NCBI GenBank assembly: GCA_035526825.1
Contig: DATLBT010000070.1
Span: 11,831-75,830, forward strand
Reading direction: 5' to 3'
Source of the DNA: JACPFV01 sp035526825
Lineage (GTDB): Bacteria; Pseudomonadota; Gammaproteobacteria; Nevskiales; Nevskiaceae
DNA length: 64,000 nt
The notes under the pieces were generated by a model. It was given only the letters and a program-made list of their open reading frames with translations, was not told the origin of the DNA and searched no databases. Both the position numbers and the translations under genes were made by a program. Shown here in pieces: positions 21,662-31,116 of this stretch; positions within the stretch are counted from its first letter, which is position 1; the number at the start of each line of letters is the position of its first letter.

Positions 21662-23442
21662 GCCGTCACGCCTGCGCGCTGCCGTTCGGCGCGACGCTGC
21701 TCGCGCCCGATCGCGCGCGTTTCCGACTGTGGGCGCCAAGCCAGCAGGCCGTGCTGCTCGAGCTCGAAGGTGCCGCACCGCGCGCGTTGCAAGCGGTCGG
21801 CGGCGGCTGGCACGAGCTCGAGGCCGAGTGCACGGCCGGCGCGCGTTACCAGTACCGCCTGGCCAACGACCGCCTCGTGCCGGACCCCGCATCGCGCGCG
21901 CAGGCCGGCGGAGTCCACGGACCGAGCGTGGTGGTGAATCCGCGCGCCTACGACTGGCAACACGATGGCTGGCTGGGGCGGCCCTGGCGCGAGACGGTGT
22001 TGTACGAGGTGCACGTCGGCGCGTGCGGCGGCTACGAGAACCTCACGCGGCAGCTGCCGGCGCTCGCCGAAACCGGCATCACCGCCATCGAGCTGATGCC
22101 GCTCGCCGACTTCGCCGGCACGCGCAACTGGGGCTATGACGGCGTGTTGCCGTTCGCGCCCGCCGCGACGTACGGCCCGCCCGAGGCGCTGAAGGCGTTC
22201 ATCGACGCGGCGCACGGCCTCAAGCTCAACGTGTTCCTCGACGTGGTCTACAACCATTTCGGACCCGACGGCAATCACCTGCACGCCTACGCGCCGGGCT
22301 TCTTCCGCGAGGATCGGCAGACGCCGTGGGGTGCCGCGATCGACTTCCGGCGGCGCGAGGTGCGCGACTTCTTCATCGGCAACGCGCTGTACTGGCTCGA
22401 GGAATTCCGCTTCGACGGCCTGCGGCTCGACGCGGTGCACGCGATCAAGGATACCGCCGTCCTCGACGAGCTCGCCGCCACGGTGCGCGCGCGCATCCAG
22501 GGCAGCGAGCCGCAGCGCGAGGTGCACCTGGTGCTGGAGAACGAAGACAACGACGCCGTGCGCCTGGCCCCGGGTCGCTTCGACGCGCAGTGGAACGACG
22601 ATGCGCACAACGCGCTGCACGTGCTGCTGACCGGCGAGCGCGAGGGCTACTACGGCGCCTATGCCGGCGCCCCGGCGGAGCATCTCGCGCGTTGCCTGGG
22701 CGAAGGTTTTTCTTACCAAGGCGGCGCCTTTCCGGGCCGCAAGAGTCCCCGCGGTACGCCGAGTGGGCACTTGCGCCCCGGCTCGTTCGTGTTTTTCCTG
22801 CAGAACCACGACCAGGTCGGCAACCGCGCGCAAGGCGAGCGGCTCTGCGCGCTCGCCGACCCGGAGGCCCTGTGGTCCGCCACCGTGTTGCAGTTGCTGT
22901 GCCCGCAGATCCCGCTGCTGTTCATGGGCGAAGACTGGGGCGCACGCGAGCCGTTCCTGTTTTTCACCGACTTCACCGGCGAACTCGCCGACGCGGTGCG
23001 CGAGGGCCGGCGCCGCGAATTTGCCAACTTCAAGGCGTGGGCTGACCCAGTTGCGCGTGAATCCATTCCGGACCCGAACGACGCCTCGACGTTCCGACGC
23101 TCGATGCCCGATTTCACCGCCGCAACGCGCGGCGCCGGCGCTGCACGCCGCGCCGCCGTGCGCGACCTGCTGGCGTTGCGCGCCCGGCACATCGCGCCCT
23201 ACCTCGATGCGGCTCGCGCCCTTGGCGGTGTCGTGCTGTCCGCGGCCGCGGTTTGCGGTGAATGGCAGCTGGGCGGCGCGCGGCTCACCGTCGCCGCGAA
23301 TTTCGGCGCGGCGAGCGCAGCGATGGAGCCGATGGCGCATGTGCCGCTGTACCGAACCGCGCCGGGAGTTGCGGCGGCGGCGGCGAAGGGCCGCCTGCCG
23401 CCCCGCAGCGCCGCCGCATGGCTCGAACCCGCACATGGCTGA
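21658..23442 (+). CDS. treZ: malto-oligosyltrehalose trehalohydrolase
   Basis: TreZ releases trehalose from maltooligosyl trehalose made by TreY. The proposed start is TTG 21658, overlapping the glgX stop in TTGA with GAGGG upstream; this gives 594 residues, the usual size, and places the first conserved segment (PFGATLLAPDRARFRLWAP) directly after the start. No ATG is available nearby. Active-site residues are Asp258 (LRLDAVHAI), Glu294 (LVLENEDN) and Asp385 (QNHDQVGN). The N-terminal CBM48-like domain spans about 8-95. Its stop overlaps malQ by 8 bases. Confidence 0.93.
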   Translation: MSRHACALPFGATLLAPDRARFRLWAPSQQAVLLELEGAAPRALQAVGGGWHELEAECTAGARYQYRLANDRLVPDPASRAQAGGVHGPSVVVNPRAYDWQHDGWLGRPWRETVLYEVHVGACGGYENLTRQLPALAETGITAIELMPLADFAGTRNWGYDGVLPFAPAATYGPPEALKAFIDAAHGLKLNVFLDVVYNHFGPDGNHLHAYAPGFFREDRQTPWGAAIDFRRREVRDFFIGNALYWLEEFRFDGLRLDAVHAIKDTAVLDELAATVRARIQGSEPQREVHLVLENEDNDAVRLAPGRFDAQWNDDAHNALHVLLTGEREGYYGAYAGAPAEHLARCLGEGFSYQGGAFPGRKSPRGTPSGHLRPGSFVFFLQNHDQVGNRAQGERLCALADPEALWSATVLQLLCPQIPLLFMGEDWGAREPFLFFTDFTGELADAVREGRRREFANFKAWADPVARESIPDPNDASTFRRSMPDFTAATRGAGAARRAAVRDLLALRARHIAPYLDAARALGGVVLSAAAVCGEWQLGGARLTVAANFGAASAAMEPMAHVPLYRTAPGVAAAAAKGRLPPRSAAAWLEPAHG

Positions 23443-25474
23443 GTCCGCACTGCATCGGCTCGCCGAGCGCGCAGGCCTCGTCGTGCAGTGGCGCGACTAT
23501 CGCGGCAATGACTGCACCGTACCCGACGCCACGCTGCGCGCGGTGCTCGCCGCGCTCGGGTTGTCGTGCGACGACGAGGCCGCCGCGCGCGAACAATTCG
23601 AGCAGCTGCGCGAGGAACCCCCGGCGCCGCTGCTGACCGCCGTCGCGGGCTCGACCGTGCGCCTGCCCGGCATGCGCGGGCCACTGACGCTGGTCTGCGA
23701 GGGCGGCGTGCGCCTGTCACTGCACGCCAACGACAGCAGCCTCGTCGCGCTGGCGGACGATTGCGAGCCGGGCTATCACCAGGTCGACGACGGCCGCAGC
23801 ACGCTGCGCATCGCGGTAGCGCCGGCAAAACCGTACGATGCGACCGCCGGCCGCAGGTTGTGGGGCCTTGCGGCGCAGCTCTACGGCCTGCGCCGCGCCG
23901 GCGGCGGCGGCGTCGGCGACTACACCGCGCTCACCGAGCTCGCGGCCGCCGCCGCGAGCCAGGGCGCCGATGCGCTGTGCATCAGCCCGGTGCACGCGCC
24001 ATTCGATGCCGAGCCACGGCATTTCAGCCCATACGCGCCGTCGAGCCGGCTGTTCCTCAACGCCTGGCACGTCGATCCGAGCGCGCTTGTAGGCGCCGGC
24101 GCGTGCAAGGCAATGATCGCCGAGTTGGGCCTGGCTGAAGATTTGGCGCGATGCGATGCGCTACCGCTGGTGGACTGGCCTGCGGTCGTCACCGCGCGCA
24201 GGCGATTGCTGCGTGGTTTGTTCGACCAGTTGCGGGGCAAGCGGCTGAGCGGCAGCGGAGGCCTGGCGCAAGAACTCGCGAACTTCCGCGCGAGCGGCGG
24301 CGTGGCGCTGGAGCGTCACGCGCGCTTCGAGGCGCTGCAGGCACACGTGCTCGCCCACGGCGGCGCCTGGCACTGGCGCGAGTGGCCGGCGCCGCTGCGC
24401 GACCCCGCCGGGCCGGGCGTGCGCGAACTTGCGCAGCGCCTGTCGTCCGAGGTCGACTTCCACGTCTTCCTGCAATGGCTCGCCAACCACGGCCTCGCCG
24501 GTGCGCAGGCCGCGGCCAAACGCGGCGGCATGCGCATCGGCCTCGTCGCCGACCTCGCGGTCGGCACGCACGATGGCGGATCGCATGCGTGGAGCCATCG
24601 CGATGACCTGTTGTCGGGCGTCTCGGTCGGCGCGCCGCCCGACGAACTCAACACCCAGGGCCAGGCCTGGGGTCTCACGCACTTCTCGCCGCGCGCGCTG
24701 CGCGCGCACGGCTTCCAGCCGTTCATCGACATGCTGCGCGCGGCGCTCCGCCACGCCGGCGGCGTGCGCATCGACCACATCCTCGGGCTCAACCGGCTGT
24801 GGCTGGTGCCGCAGGGTGCTGCGCCGCACGAGGGCTGCTACCTGCGCTACCCGCTCGAGGACCTGCTGCGCCTGATCCGGCTCGAGGCGGACCGCCACCA
24901 GGCGCTGGTGATCGGCGAGGACCTCGGCACGGTGCCGGAAGGATTTCGCGAACGCATGGACGAGGCCGGCGTGCTCGGCTTGCGCGTGCTCTGGTTCGAG
25001 CGCGACCACGGCTTGTTCAGCGATCCGTCGCAATGGTCGCGCCGCGCCGTCGCCACCACCAGCACGCATGACGTCGCCAGCGTGGCCGGCTGGTGGCAGG
25101 GCGGCGACATCGAGTGGCGCCAGCGCACGGGCCAGCCCCCCAGTGAAGTCGAGGACGCGCGCGTCCAGCGTGCCGTCGACCGCCGCGCGCTATGGGCCGC
25201 GTTCACGCACACCGGCGTCGCCAAGGGCCCGGCGCCGTCTGCGGCCGATGACGTGGTCGACGCCGCAATACGGCAGGTGGCGCGCGCACCGAGTGCGCTG
25301 GCGATCGTGCCGCTCGAAGACCTGTGCGCGGAGGCCGAGCAACCCAACCTGCCCGGCACCACCACCGAGCACCCCAACTGGCGGCGCCGCTCGACCGGCC
25401 CGGTGGACAAGATCTTCGACGATGAGGCCGTCGCCGCGCGGCTCGAGTCACTGCGGCAGGAGCGGCCATCGTGA
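23435..25474 (+). CDS. malQ: 4-alpha-glucanotransferase (amylomaltase)
   Basis: The 679-residue GH77 enzyme disproportionates maltodextrins, recycling short chains into substrates for TreY or GlgP. ATG 23435 lies within the end of treZ and the encoded MAESALHRLAERAGL is a typical GH77 start. Catalytic Asp447 (VRIDHILGL), Glu495 (VIGEDLGTVP) and Asp546 (STHDVAS) are present, as is the N-terminal domain (about 1-150) of long-form proteobacterial MalQ. The stop overlaps the treY GTG start in GTGA, so translational coupling continues through the operon. Confidence 0.94.
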   Translation: MAESALHRLAERAGLVVQWRDYRGNDCTVPDATLRAVLAALGLSCDDEAAAREQFEQLREEPPAPLLTAVAGSTVRLPGMRGPLTLVCEGGVRLSLHANDSSLVALADDCEPGYHQVDDGRSTLRIAVAPAKPYDATAGRRLWGLAAQLYGLRRAGGGGVGDYTALTELAAAAASQGADALCISPVHAPFDAEPRHFSPYAPSSRLFLNAWHVDPSALVGAGACKAMIAELGLAEDLARCDALPLVDWPAVVTARRRLLRGLFDQLRGKRLSGSGGLAQELANFRASGGVALERHARFEALQAHVLAHGGAWHWREWPAPLRDPAGPGVRELAQRLSSEVDFHVFLQWLANHGLAGAQAAAKRGGMRIGLVADLAVGTHDGGSHAWSHRDDLLSGVSVGAPPDELNTQGQAWGLTHFSPRALRAHGFQPFIDMLRAALRHAGGVRIDHILGLNRLWLVPQGAAPHEGCYLRYPLEDLLRLIRLEADRHQALVIGEDLGTVPEGFRERMDEAGVLGLRVLWFERDHGLFSDPSQWSRRAVATTSTHDVASVAGWWQGGDIEWRQRTGQPPSEVEDARVQRAVDRRALWAAFTHTGVAKGPAPSAADDVVDAAIRQVARAPSALAIVPLEDLCAEAEQPNLPGTTTEHPNWRRRSTGPVDKIFDDEAVAARLESLRQERPS

Positions 25475-28062
25475 CGGCCGGTCCCAGGAGCGTCCGCGCC
25501 ACCGCGCGCCTGCAACTGCACAAGGACTTTCCGTTCGCGGCGGCTGCCGAGCGTGTGCGGTACTTCAAGGCACTCGGGGTCAGTCATCTCTATGTCTCGC
25601 CCATCCTCGCGGCGCGCGCCGGTTCGACCCACGGCTATGACGTCATCGACCATGCGCGCATCAATCCCGAGCTGGGCGGCGAGGAAGGACTGGTGCGGCT
25701 CGTGGCGCGGCTGCGCGACGCCGACATGGGCCTCGTCGTCGACATCGTGCCGAACCACATGGCCGTCGGCGGCGACGACAATCCGTGGTGGCTCGACGTG
25801 CTCGCGCTGGGCAAGCGCAGCGCTTACGCCGGCCACTTCGACATCGACTGGGATGTGCCGGATCCGATGCTGCGCGGCAAGGTGCTGGCGCCCTACCTCG
25901 GCTTGCCCTATGGCCAGGCGCTCGCTGCCGGCGACATCAAGCTGGAATGGAGCGAGCGCGACGCGCGCTGGCAGGCGCGCTACTACGCACATGCGTTCCC
26001 GATCGCGCCGGGCCACCTCGAGGGTGAGCGTGATGCGATCCTCCGCGCGCACGACCCGGCCACCGAAGGCGGGCGGGCCACGCTGCACAAGCTGCTCGAG
26101 CGCCAGCACTACCGGCTCGCGTGGTGGCAGGCCGCGCGCGACGAGATCAACTGGCGGCGCTTTTTCGACCTGGCCGACTACGCCGGCTTGCGCGTCGAGG
26201 AAACACGCGTGTTCGAGCAGGTCCACGCGACGACCTTCCGGCTGGTCGACGAGGGTTTGATCGACGGCGTGCGCGTCGACCATGTCGACGGCCTCGCCGA
26301 TCCGCGCGACTACTGCCGGCGCCTGCGCGCGCGCATCGGCCCGGACGCGCTGCTGGTGGTCGAGAAGATCCTCGCGCCCGGCGAGCGCATGCCGACGGAC
26401 TGGCGCATTGACGGCACCACCGGCTACAGCTTCATGAACGACGTCGGCGCGCTGCTGCACGATCCCGCGGGTGCGGCGCCGCTGACCTCGCTGTGGTCGG
26501 CACTCACCGGGCGCAGCGGCGACTTCGAGGCCGAGGCACGCCGCGCGCGCCGGCGCATCGCTGACGAGTCGCTCGGCGCCGAGGTCGCGGCCTGCGCACT
26601 GGCGCTGCATCGCATCGCGCGCACCGACCTCGCCACCCGCGACGTCAGCCTCGCGGCGATCCGGCGCGTGCTGATCGAAATCCTCGTGCACTTTCCGGTG
26701 TACCGGCTGTACGCCGACCGGCGCGGTCGCTCCGAGGCGGAAGCCTCGCTGATGGCCAAGGTCTGCACCGAGGCGCGCGAGCAATGCCGCCCGGCCGAGC
26801 GCTACCTCGTCGACCTGGTCGATCGCTGGCTCGGTGCGGAGCCGCCCGCTGCGGTGCGCGAGCTCGGCGCGCGCCGCCTGCGCCAGCGCGCCATCACGCG
26901 CTTCCAGCAGCTGACCTCGCCGCTGGCGGCCAAGTCGGTCGAGGACACCGCGTTCTACCGGCACGGCGCGATCCTGTCGCGCAACGAGGTCGGGGCGGAT
27001 CCCGCCCAGTTCGCGCTGGGGCCCGGGGAGTTCCACGCGGAGTGCGTGCGGCGGCGCGAAGCTTTTCCGCGCGCGCTGCTGGCCACTGCGACACACGACC
27101 ACAAGCGCGGCGAGGACGCGCGTGCGCGGATCGCCGTGCTGAGCGAGCGTGCGCAGGAATGGGGCGCGGCGGTCGAGCGCTGGCATGCGCTCGGCGCGCC
27201 ACTGCGCCAAGGCGACGCGCCCTCGCCCGGCGACGAATACATGCTTTACCAGACGCTCGTGGGCCACTGGCCGTTCGAGCTCTCGCCCGACGACGCGGCC
27301 GGGCTCGCGGCGTACGCCGATCGGGTCTGCGCCTGGCACCTGAAAGCGGTGCGCGAGGCCAAGCTGCGCTCGAGCTGGATCATGCCCGACGCGGCGTACG
27401 AGGAAGCCTGCGCGAGCTACACGCGCGCGCTGCTCGAGCCCAAGCACGGGTTCACGACCGCGGCCCACGCGTTCGTCCACAAAATCGCCAGCGCTGGCGC
27501 GGCCAACGCGCTGACGCAGACGTTGCTGCGACTCACCGCGCCCGGCATCCCGGATCTCTACCAGAGCACCGAGCTGTGGGATTTCAGCCTCGTCGACCCG
27601 GACAACCGGCGGCCGGTGGATTACGCGGCGCGCGAGTCGGTGCTGCGCGGCGACGCGCCGCTGGTGGAATTGCTGCGCGACTGGCGTGACGGCCGCATCA
27701 AGCAACGCCTCATCGCCACGGCGCTGGCCTTGCGCGCGCGCAGCGACGAGCTGTTCACGCGCGGCGAATACCTGCCGCTGGAGGTCACCGGCCCTGCCGC
27801 GGGCCGGGTCATCGCTTTCGCGCGGATCAACGGTCCCCGCGCGGCGCTGGTGGCCGCGTGCCGCGGCGTGTCGGATCTCATCGAGCCGTCCGAACCGCGC
27901 ATCGCCTCATCGCACTGGGGCAACGCCGTGCTGGTCTTGCCGCCGCGCCTGGCGCCCAAAGCCTGGCGCGACGTGCTCGAAGAGCGCCTGACCATCGCCG
28001 GCGCCCGCATCCCGGTGGCCCGCATCCTGAATGACCGCAGCTTCGCGCTGTTCGAGGCCTAG
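25471..28062 (+). CDS. treY: malto-oligosyltrehalose synthase
   Basis: TreY converts the reducing end of maltodextrins into a terminal trehalose unit. The 863-residue GH13 subfamily 26 protein starts at GTG 25471, sharing four bases with the malQ stop. It begins ATARLQLHKDFPF and has STHGYDVIDH near 50, nucleophile Asp270 (VRVDHVDGL), acid Glu298 (VVEKIL) and Asp543 (ATHDHKRGED), all as expected for the family. It is the last gene of the plus-strand glucan/trehalose operon; its TAG stop sits inside CCTAGG, the same bases used by the convergent glgP stop. Confidence 0.95.
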   Translation: MTAGPRSVRATARLQLHKDFPFAAAAERVRYFKALGVSHLYVSPILAARAGSTHGYDVIDHARINPELGGEEGLVRLVARLRDADMGLVVDIVPNHMAVGGDDNPWWLDVLALGKRSAYAGHFDIDWDVPDPMLRGKVLAPYLGLPYGQALAAGDIKLEWSERDARWQARYYAHAFPIAPGHLEGERDAILRAHDPATEGGRATLHKLLERQHYRLAWWQAARDEINWRRFFDLADYAGLRVEETRVFEQVHATTFRLVDEGLIDGVRVDHVDGLADPRDYCRRLRARIGPDALLVVEKILAPGERMPTDWRIDGTTGYSFMNDVGALLHDPAGAAPLTSLWSALTGRSGDFEAEARRARRRIADESLGAEVAACALALHRIARTDLATRDVSLAAIRRVLIEILVHFPVYRLYADRRGRSEAEASLMAKVCTEAREQCRPAERYLVDLVDRWLGAEPPAAVRELGARRLRQRAITRFQQLTSPLAAKSVEDTAFYRHGAILSRNEVGADPAQFALGPGEFHAECVRRREAFPRALLATATHDHKRGEDARARIAVLSERAQEWGAAVERWHALGAPLRQGDAPSPGDEYMLYQTLVGHWPFELSPDDAAGLAAYADRVCAWHLKAVREAKLRSSWIMPDAAYEEACASYTRALLEPKHGFTTAAHAFVHKIASAGAANALTQTLLRLTAPGIPDLYQSTELWDFSLVDPDNRRPVDYAARESVLRGDAPLVELLRDWRDGRIKQRLIATALALRARSDELFTRGEYLPLEVTGPAAGRVIAFARINGPRAALVAACRGVSDLIEPSEPRIASSHWGNAVLVLPPRLAPKAWRDVLEERLTIAGARIPVARILNDRSFALFEA

Positions 28063-30650
28063 GCCCACACCACGCAGCCAAGCTCGAAGGCGTGGCTCAG
28101 CGCAGGATGCTGCGGGCGCATGCGCAGGCGGTAATGCTGGACGCCCGGCACGGGCTCCAGCTCTGCGGTGAAGGCGGTCTCTCCGCGCTCATCGCCGCCG
28201 CATGCGAGCTCGACGATGCGCTCGCGCGTGAAGCTGTTGCCCTCGCTGCGGCCCAGCTCGCACTCGACCACGACGTCCTCCGGCGCCAGTCCGTTGAGCG
28301 TGGCCAGCGCGCGCAGCGACGCGCACGCACCCGGATCGACCACGCGGTGGCCTGGGTCGAGCGCGCGCAGGCTCACGCCCGGCCACGCCGCCCGCACGCG
28401 CGCCTTCCACTGTGACAAGGCCTTGGCCTCGCGCGCGCCGTGCGCGGCGAGCGTGCGCGACTGGCGCGACGCCGGGCCGTAGAAGTCGCGCGCGTAGTCG
28501 ATGGCCATGCGCGCGGAGTTGTAGCGCGGGATCAGTGTCTTCATCGAGTTGCGCGCCACGCGCAGCCACTCGGGTGCGTAGCCGGCCGGCTGCGCGTAGT
28601 ACGTCGGCGCGACTTGCTCCTCGAGGATGTCGAGCAGCTGGCGGCCCTCGGCGACGTCGCGCGCCGCGCGCGCGGCGTCGTCATTGCCGAGGTGCTGCCA
28701 GTACGACAGGTCCGCCGGTACCACCGCGTAGCCATTGGGTCCGTGCGCCCCATCGGCGACGAAGCCCTCGTCCCACCAGCCGTCGAGCACCGAGACGTTG
28801 ACGGTACCGTTGATGCCGGCCTTCTGCCCGCTGGTGCCGCAGGCCTCGAGCGGATACTCGGGCGTGTTGAGCCAGACGTCGCAGCCCTGCACGAGGTGCC
28901 GCGCGAGCCGCAGGTCGTAGCCTTCGAGCACGATCAGCTTGCCGATGAACTCCGGCCTGAGGCTGGCCTGGTACAGCCGCTGGATCAGCGCCTGCCCGGG
29001 GGCGTCGCGCGGATGCGCCTTGCCGGCGAACAACAGCAACGCCGGCCGCTGCGGATCATTGAGCAGCCGCGCCAGCCGTGGCTCGTCGAGCAGCGGCAGC
29101 GTCGCGCGCTTGTAGGTTGCGAAGCGCCGCGCGAAGCCGAGCACCAGCGGATCGCCGCCGGCCGTCACCTGGCGCAACGCCCGGCGCACGAGGTCTTCCG
29201 GCACGCGTGAACGGCGCATCTGACGCGCCAGCCGCTGGGCCACATCCTCCAGCAACTCGTGCTTGAGCTCGCGACGCACCGATGCGAAGCGCTCGTCCGG
29301 AACCTGGTCGAGGCAGGCCCACCACTCCGGATCGAGCAGGCGCTCGCGCCAGTCCGGGAAGCGCTCGTCGAACAGCCGCTCCCACGCGCCGGCGAGGAAC
29401 GTGCGCAGGTGGACGCCGTTGGTGACGTGGCGGATCGGCACATCGGCGTAGCGCACCTGCGGCCACAGCGCGCGTTCCATGCGCCGGGCGACGCGGCCGT
29501 GGATGCCCGATACGCCGTTGTGGAAGCGGCTGCCGCGCAGCGCGAGCGTCGTCATGTTGAAGCGGCCGTGGTGCACGTCGGGGTTCGGCTCGGCGCAGCC
29601 GAGCGCCAGCACGCGGTCCTCGCTCGTGCCGAGCTGCGGCAGCAGCGCGCGCAGGAACCAGCGCACGTGGTCGATGGCAAAGACGTCATGCCCTGCGGCG
29701 ACCGGCGTATGCGTGGTGAAGACGTTGCCGCCGGCGGTGCGCTCGAGCGCCGATTCGAAGTCGAGCCCGCCCGCGACTTCTTCGCGGATGCGCTCGAGGA
29801 TCAGGAATGCCGCGTGGCCCTCGTTGAGGTGGAACGCGGTCGGCGCGTGGCCGAGCGCTCGCAGCGCGCGCAGCCCGCCGATGCCCAGCACCAGTTCCTG
29901 GCGGATGCGCATGTCGGCGTCGCCGCCGTAGAGCTGGTAGGTGATCGCGCGCTCGGGCGGCTCGTTCTCGGGCAGGTCGCTGTCGAGCAGGTACAGCGGC
30001 ACCTGGCCGATGCTCGCGCGCCACACGCGCAACTGCACCTGGCGCTCGGCGAACTCGACGCTGACGCGGACCTCGCGGCCCTGCGGGTCGAGGCACGGCG
30101 CCACCGGCAGCTCGCTGAAATCTGACTCGTGCGCCATCGCGTGCTGGCGGCCGTCGGCGTCGAGCGTCTGCGTGAAGTAGCCCTGCCGATAGAGCAGGCC
30201 CACCGCGACCAGCGGCAGGCCGAGCTCGCTTGAAGCCTTGAGGTGGTCGCCCGCGAGCACGCCGAGGCCGCCTGAGTAGATGGGCAGGCTCTCGTGCAAG
30301 CCGAACTCCGCGCAGAAGTAGGCGATCTCGTCGCCGTCGCGCAGCGCGGCGGAGACCTCGGGATGGCGCGGCGCGACACGCAGCGCCTCCAGCGTCGACA
30401 CCGCGCGGTGGTATTGCTCGAGCAGCGCAACGTCGGACGCCGCGCGGTCCAGTGCCGCCTGCGGCACCGAGCGCAGGAAGCGCCGCGGATTTTTGCCGCT
30501 GGCGTTCCACGCCACCGGGTCGATGCGCGCGAAGATCGCCCGGATGCGGCGTTCCCAGGCATAGGCCAGGTTACCGGCCAGCTCGTCGAGCCGGTTGAGG
30601 CTCTCCGGCAGGCGCGGCCGCGATTCCAGCGTAAAGACGGTCCGGCTCAT
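28059..30650 (-). CDS. glgP: alpha-glucan (glycogen) phosphorylase, DUF3417-containing type
   Basis: The 863-residue GT35 enzyme releases glucose-1-phosphate from glucan ends. The first 110 residues (LNRLDELAGNLAYAWERR) are the DUF3417 domain of the short, actinobacterial/thermophile-like phosphorylases, not the allosteric enterobacterial type. The pyridoxal-phosphate lysine is Lys610 in SGQKAGINGT. GGAATG-type spacing before ATG 30650 includes GGGGGA as ribosome site. It is the only minus-strand member of the glucan cluster and converges on treY with overlapping stop codons, so breakdown by phosphorolysis can be controlled separately from the glgE-treY operon, perhaps with antisense interference. 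Confidence 0.94.
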   Translation of the reverse strand: MSRTVFTLESRPRLPESLNRLDELAGNLAYAWERRIRAIFARIDPVAWNASGKNPRRFLRSVPQAALDRAASDVALLEQYHRAVSTLEALRVAPRHPEVSAALRDGDEIAYFCAEFGLHESLPIYSGGLGVLAGDHLKASSELGLPLVAVGLLYRQGYFTQTLDADGRQHAMAHESDFSELPVAPCLDPQGREVRVSVEFAERQVQLRVWRASIGQVPLYLLDSDLPENEPPERAITYQLYGGDADMRIRQELVLGIGGLRALRALGHAPTAFHLNEGHAAFLILERIREEVAGGLDFESALERTAGGNVFTTHTPVAAGHDVFAIDHVRWFLRALLPQLGTSEDRVLALGCAEPNPDVHHGRFNMTTLALRGSRFHNGVSGIHGRVARRMERALWPQVRYADVPIRHVTNGVHLRTFLAGAWERLFDERFPDWRERLLDPEWWACLDQVPDERFASVRRELKHELLEDVAQRLARQMRRSRVPEDLVRRALRQVTAGGDPLVLGFARRFATYKRATLPLLDEPRLARLLNDPQRPALLLFAGKAHPRDAPGQALIQRLYQASLRPEFIGKLIVLEGYDLRLARHLVQGCDVWLNTPEYPLEACGTSGQKAGINGTVNVSVLDGWWDEGFVADGAHGPNGYAVVPADLSYWQHLGNDDAARAARDVAEGRQLLDILEEQVAPTYYAQPAGYAPEWLRVARNSMKTLIPRYNSARMAIDYARDFYGPASRQSRTLAAHGAREAKALSQWKARVRAAWPGVSLRALDPGHRVVDPGACASLRALATLNGLAPEDVVVECELGRSEGNSFTRERIVELACGGDERGETAFTAELEPVPGVQHYRLRMRPQHPALSHAFELGCVVWA

Positions 30651-30680
30651 GCATTCCCCCGATCACTCGGCCCGATGCGG

Positions 30681-31037
30681 TCAACTGCGACGCTTGCCGT
30701 TACCCTCGAGGTCCGCGAGGCGGCGTTCGATGCGCTTCAGCGATTCTTCCACACGGTCCTGGCTGTCGCGCGATTCGGCGCTGCCCTTGTGGATCAGGAA
30801 GGCCGTGAGCATGACCATCGCGAACAACTGCAGGAACTCCGACTGCCAGTTTTCCAGCGTCGCCTTGGCCCAGATCCATAGATAGCCGCCCTGGCCCAAC
30901 ACCGCTGGCGTCTGGTCGTCCACCAGCGCCTTGCCGACGTACTCCTCCCAGCCGACCCAGGTCTGGCCAATCCAGCAGACGAAGAACAGGGTGAAAAGGA
31001 CGATGCTGAGGTTGTAGTCCCGCCACAGGGCTTTCAT
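30681..31037 (-). CDS. DUF6766-family small membrane protein
   Basis: With start ATG 31037 (AAGGGGGC upstream) the product is 118 residues. It has a membrane segment at about 10-28 (LSIVLFTLFFVCWIGQTW) and another at about 65-85, then a charged, heptad-like tail (EESLKRIERRLADLEG). The WEEY near residue 33 and the ENWQSEFLQLF followed by LIHKGSAESRD match what I recall of the DUF6766 family. Function is unknown. It lies 30 bases upstream of glgP on the same strand and may be cotranscribed with it. Confidence 0.75.
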   Translation of the reverse strand: MKALWRDYNLSIVLFTLFFVCWIGQTWVGWEEYVGKALVDDQTPAVLGQGGYLWIWAKATLENWQSEFLQLFAMVMLTAFLIHKGSAESRDSQDRVEESLKRIERRLADLEGNGKRRS

Positions 31038-31104
31038 GCCCCCTTGGAACCGCGCGATGCGGGCAGGTTCCTGACGCGAGGAGAAAATGCGGGTTTCAGC
31101 ACGA

Positions 31105-31110
31105 TAGAAT
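31105..31110 (+). promoter_or_regulatory. possible -10 element; candidate leaderless promoter
   Basis: TAGAAT ends 6 bases before the ATG of the Crp/Fnr gene. With normal -10 to start-site spacing, transcription would begin at or within a base or two of the initiation codon. No Shine-Dalgarno sequence is visible upstream of this gene, consistent with a leaderless mRNA. Confidence 0.4.
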
Positions 31111-31116
31111 CGCACC

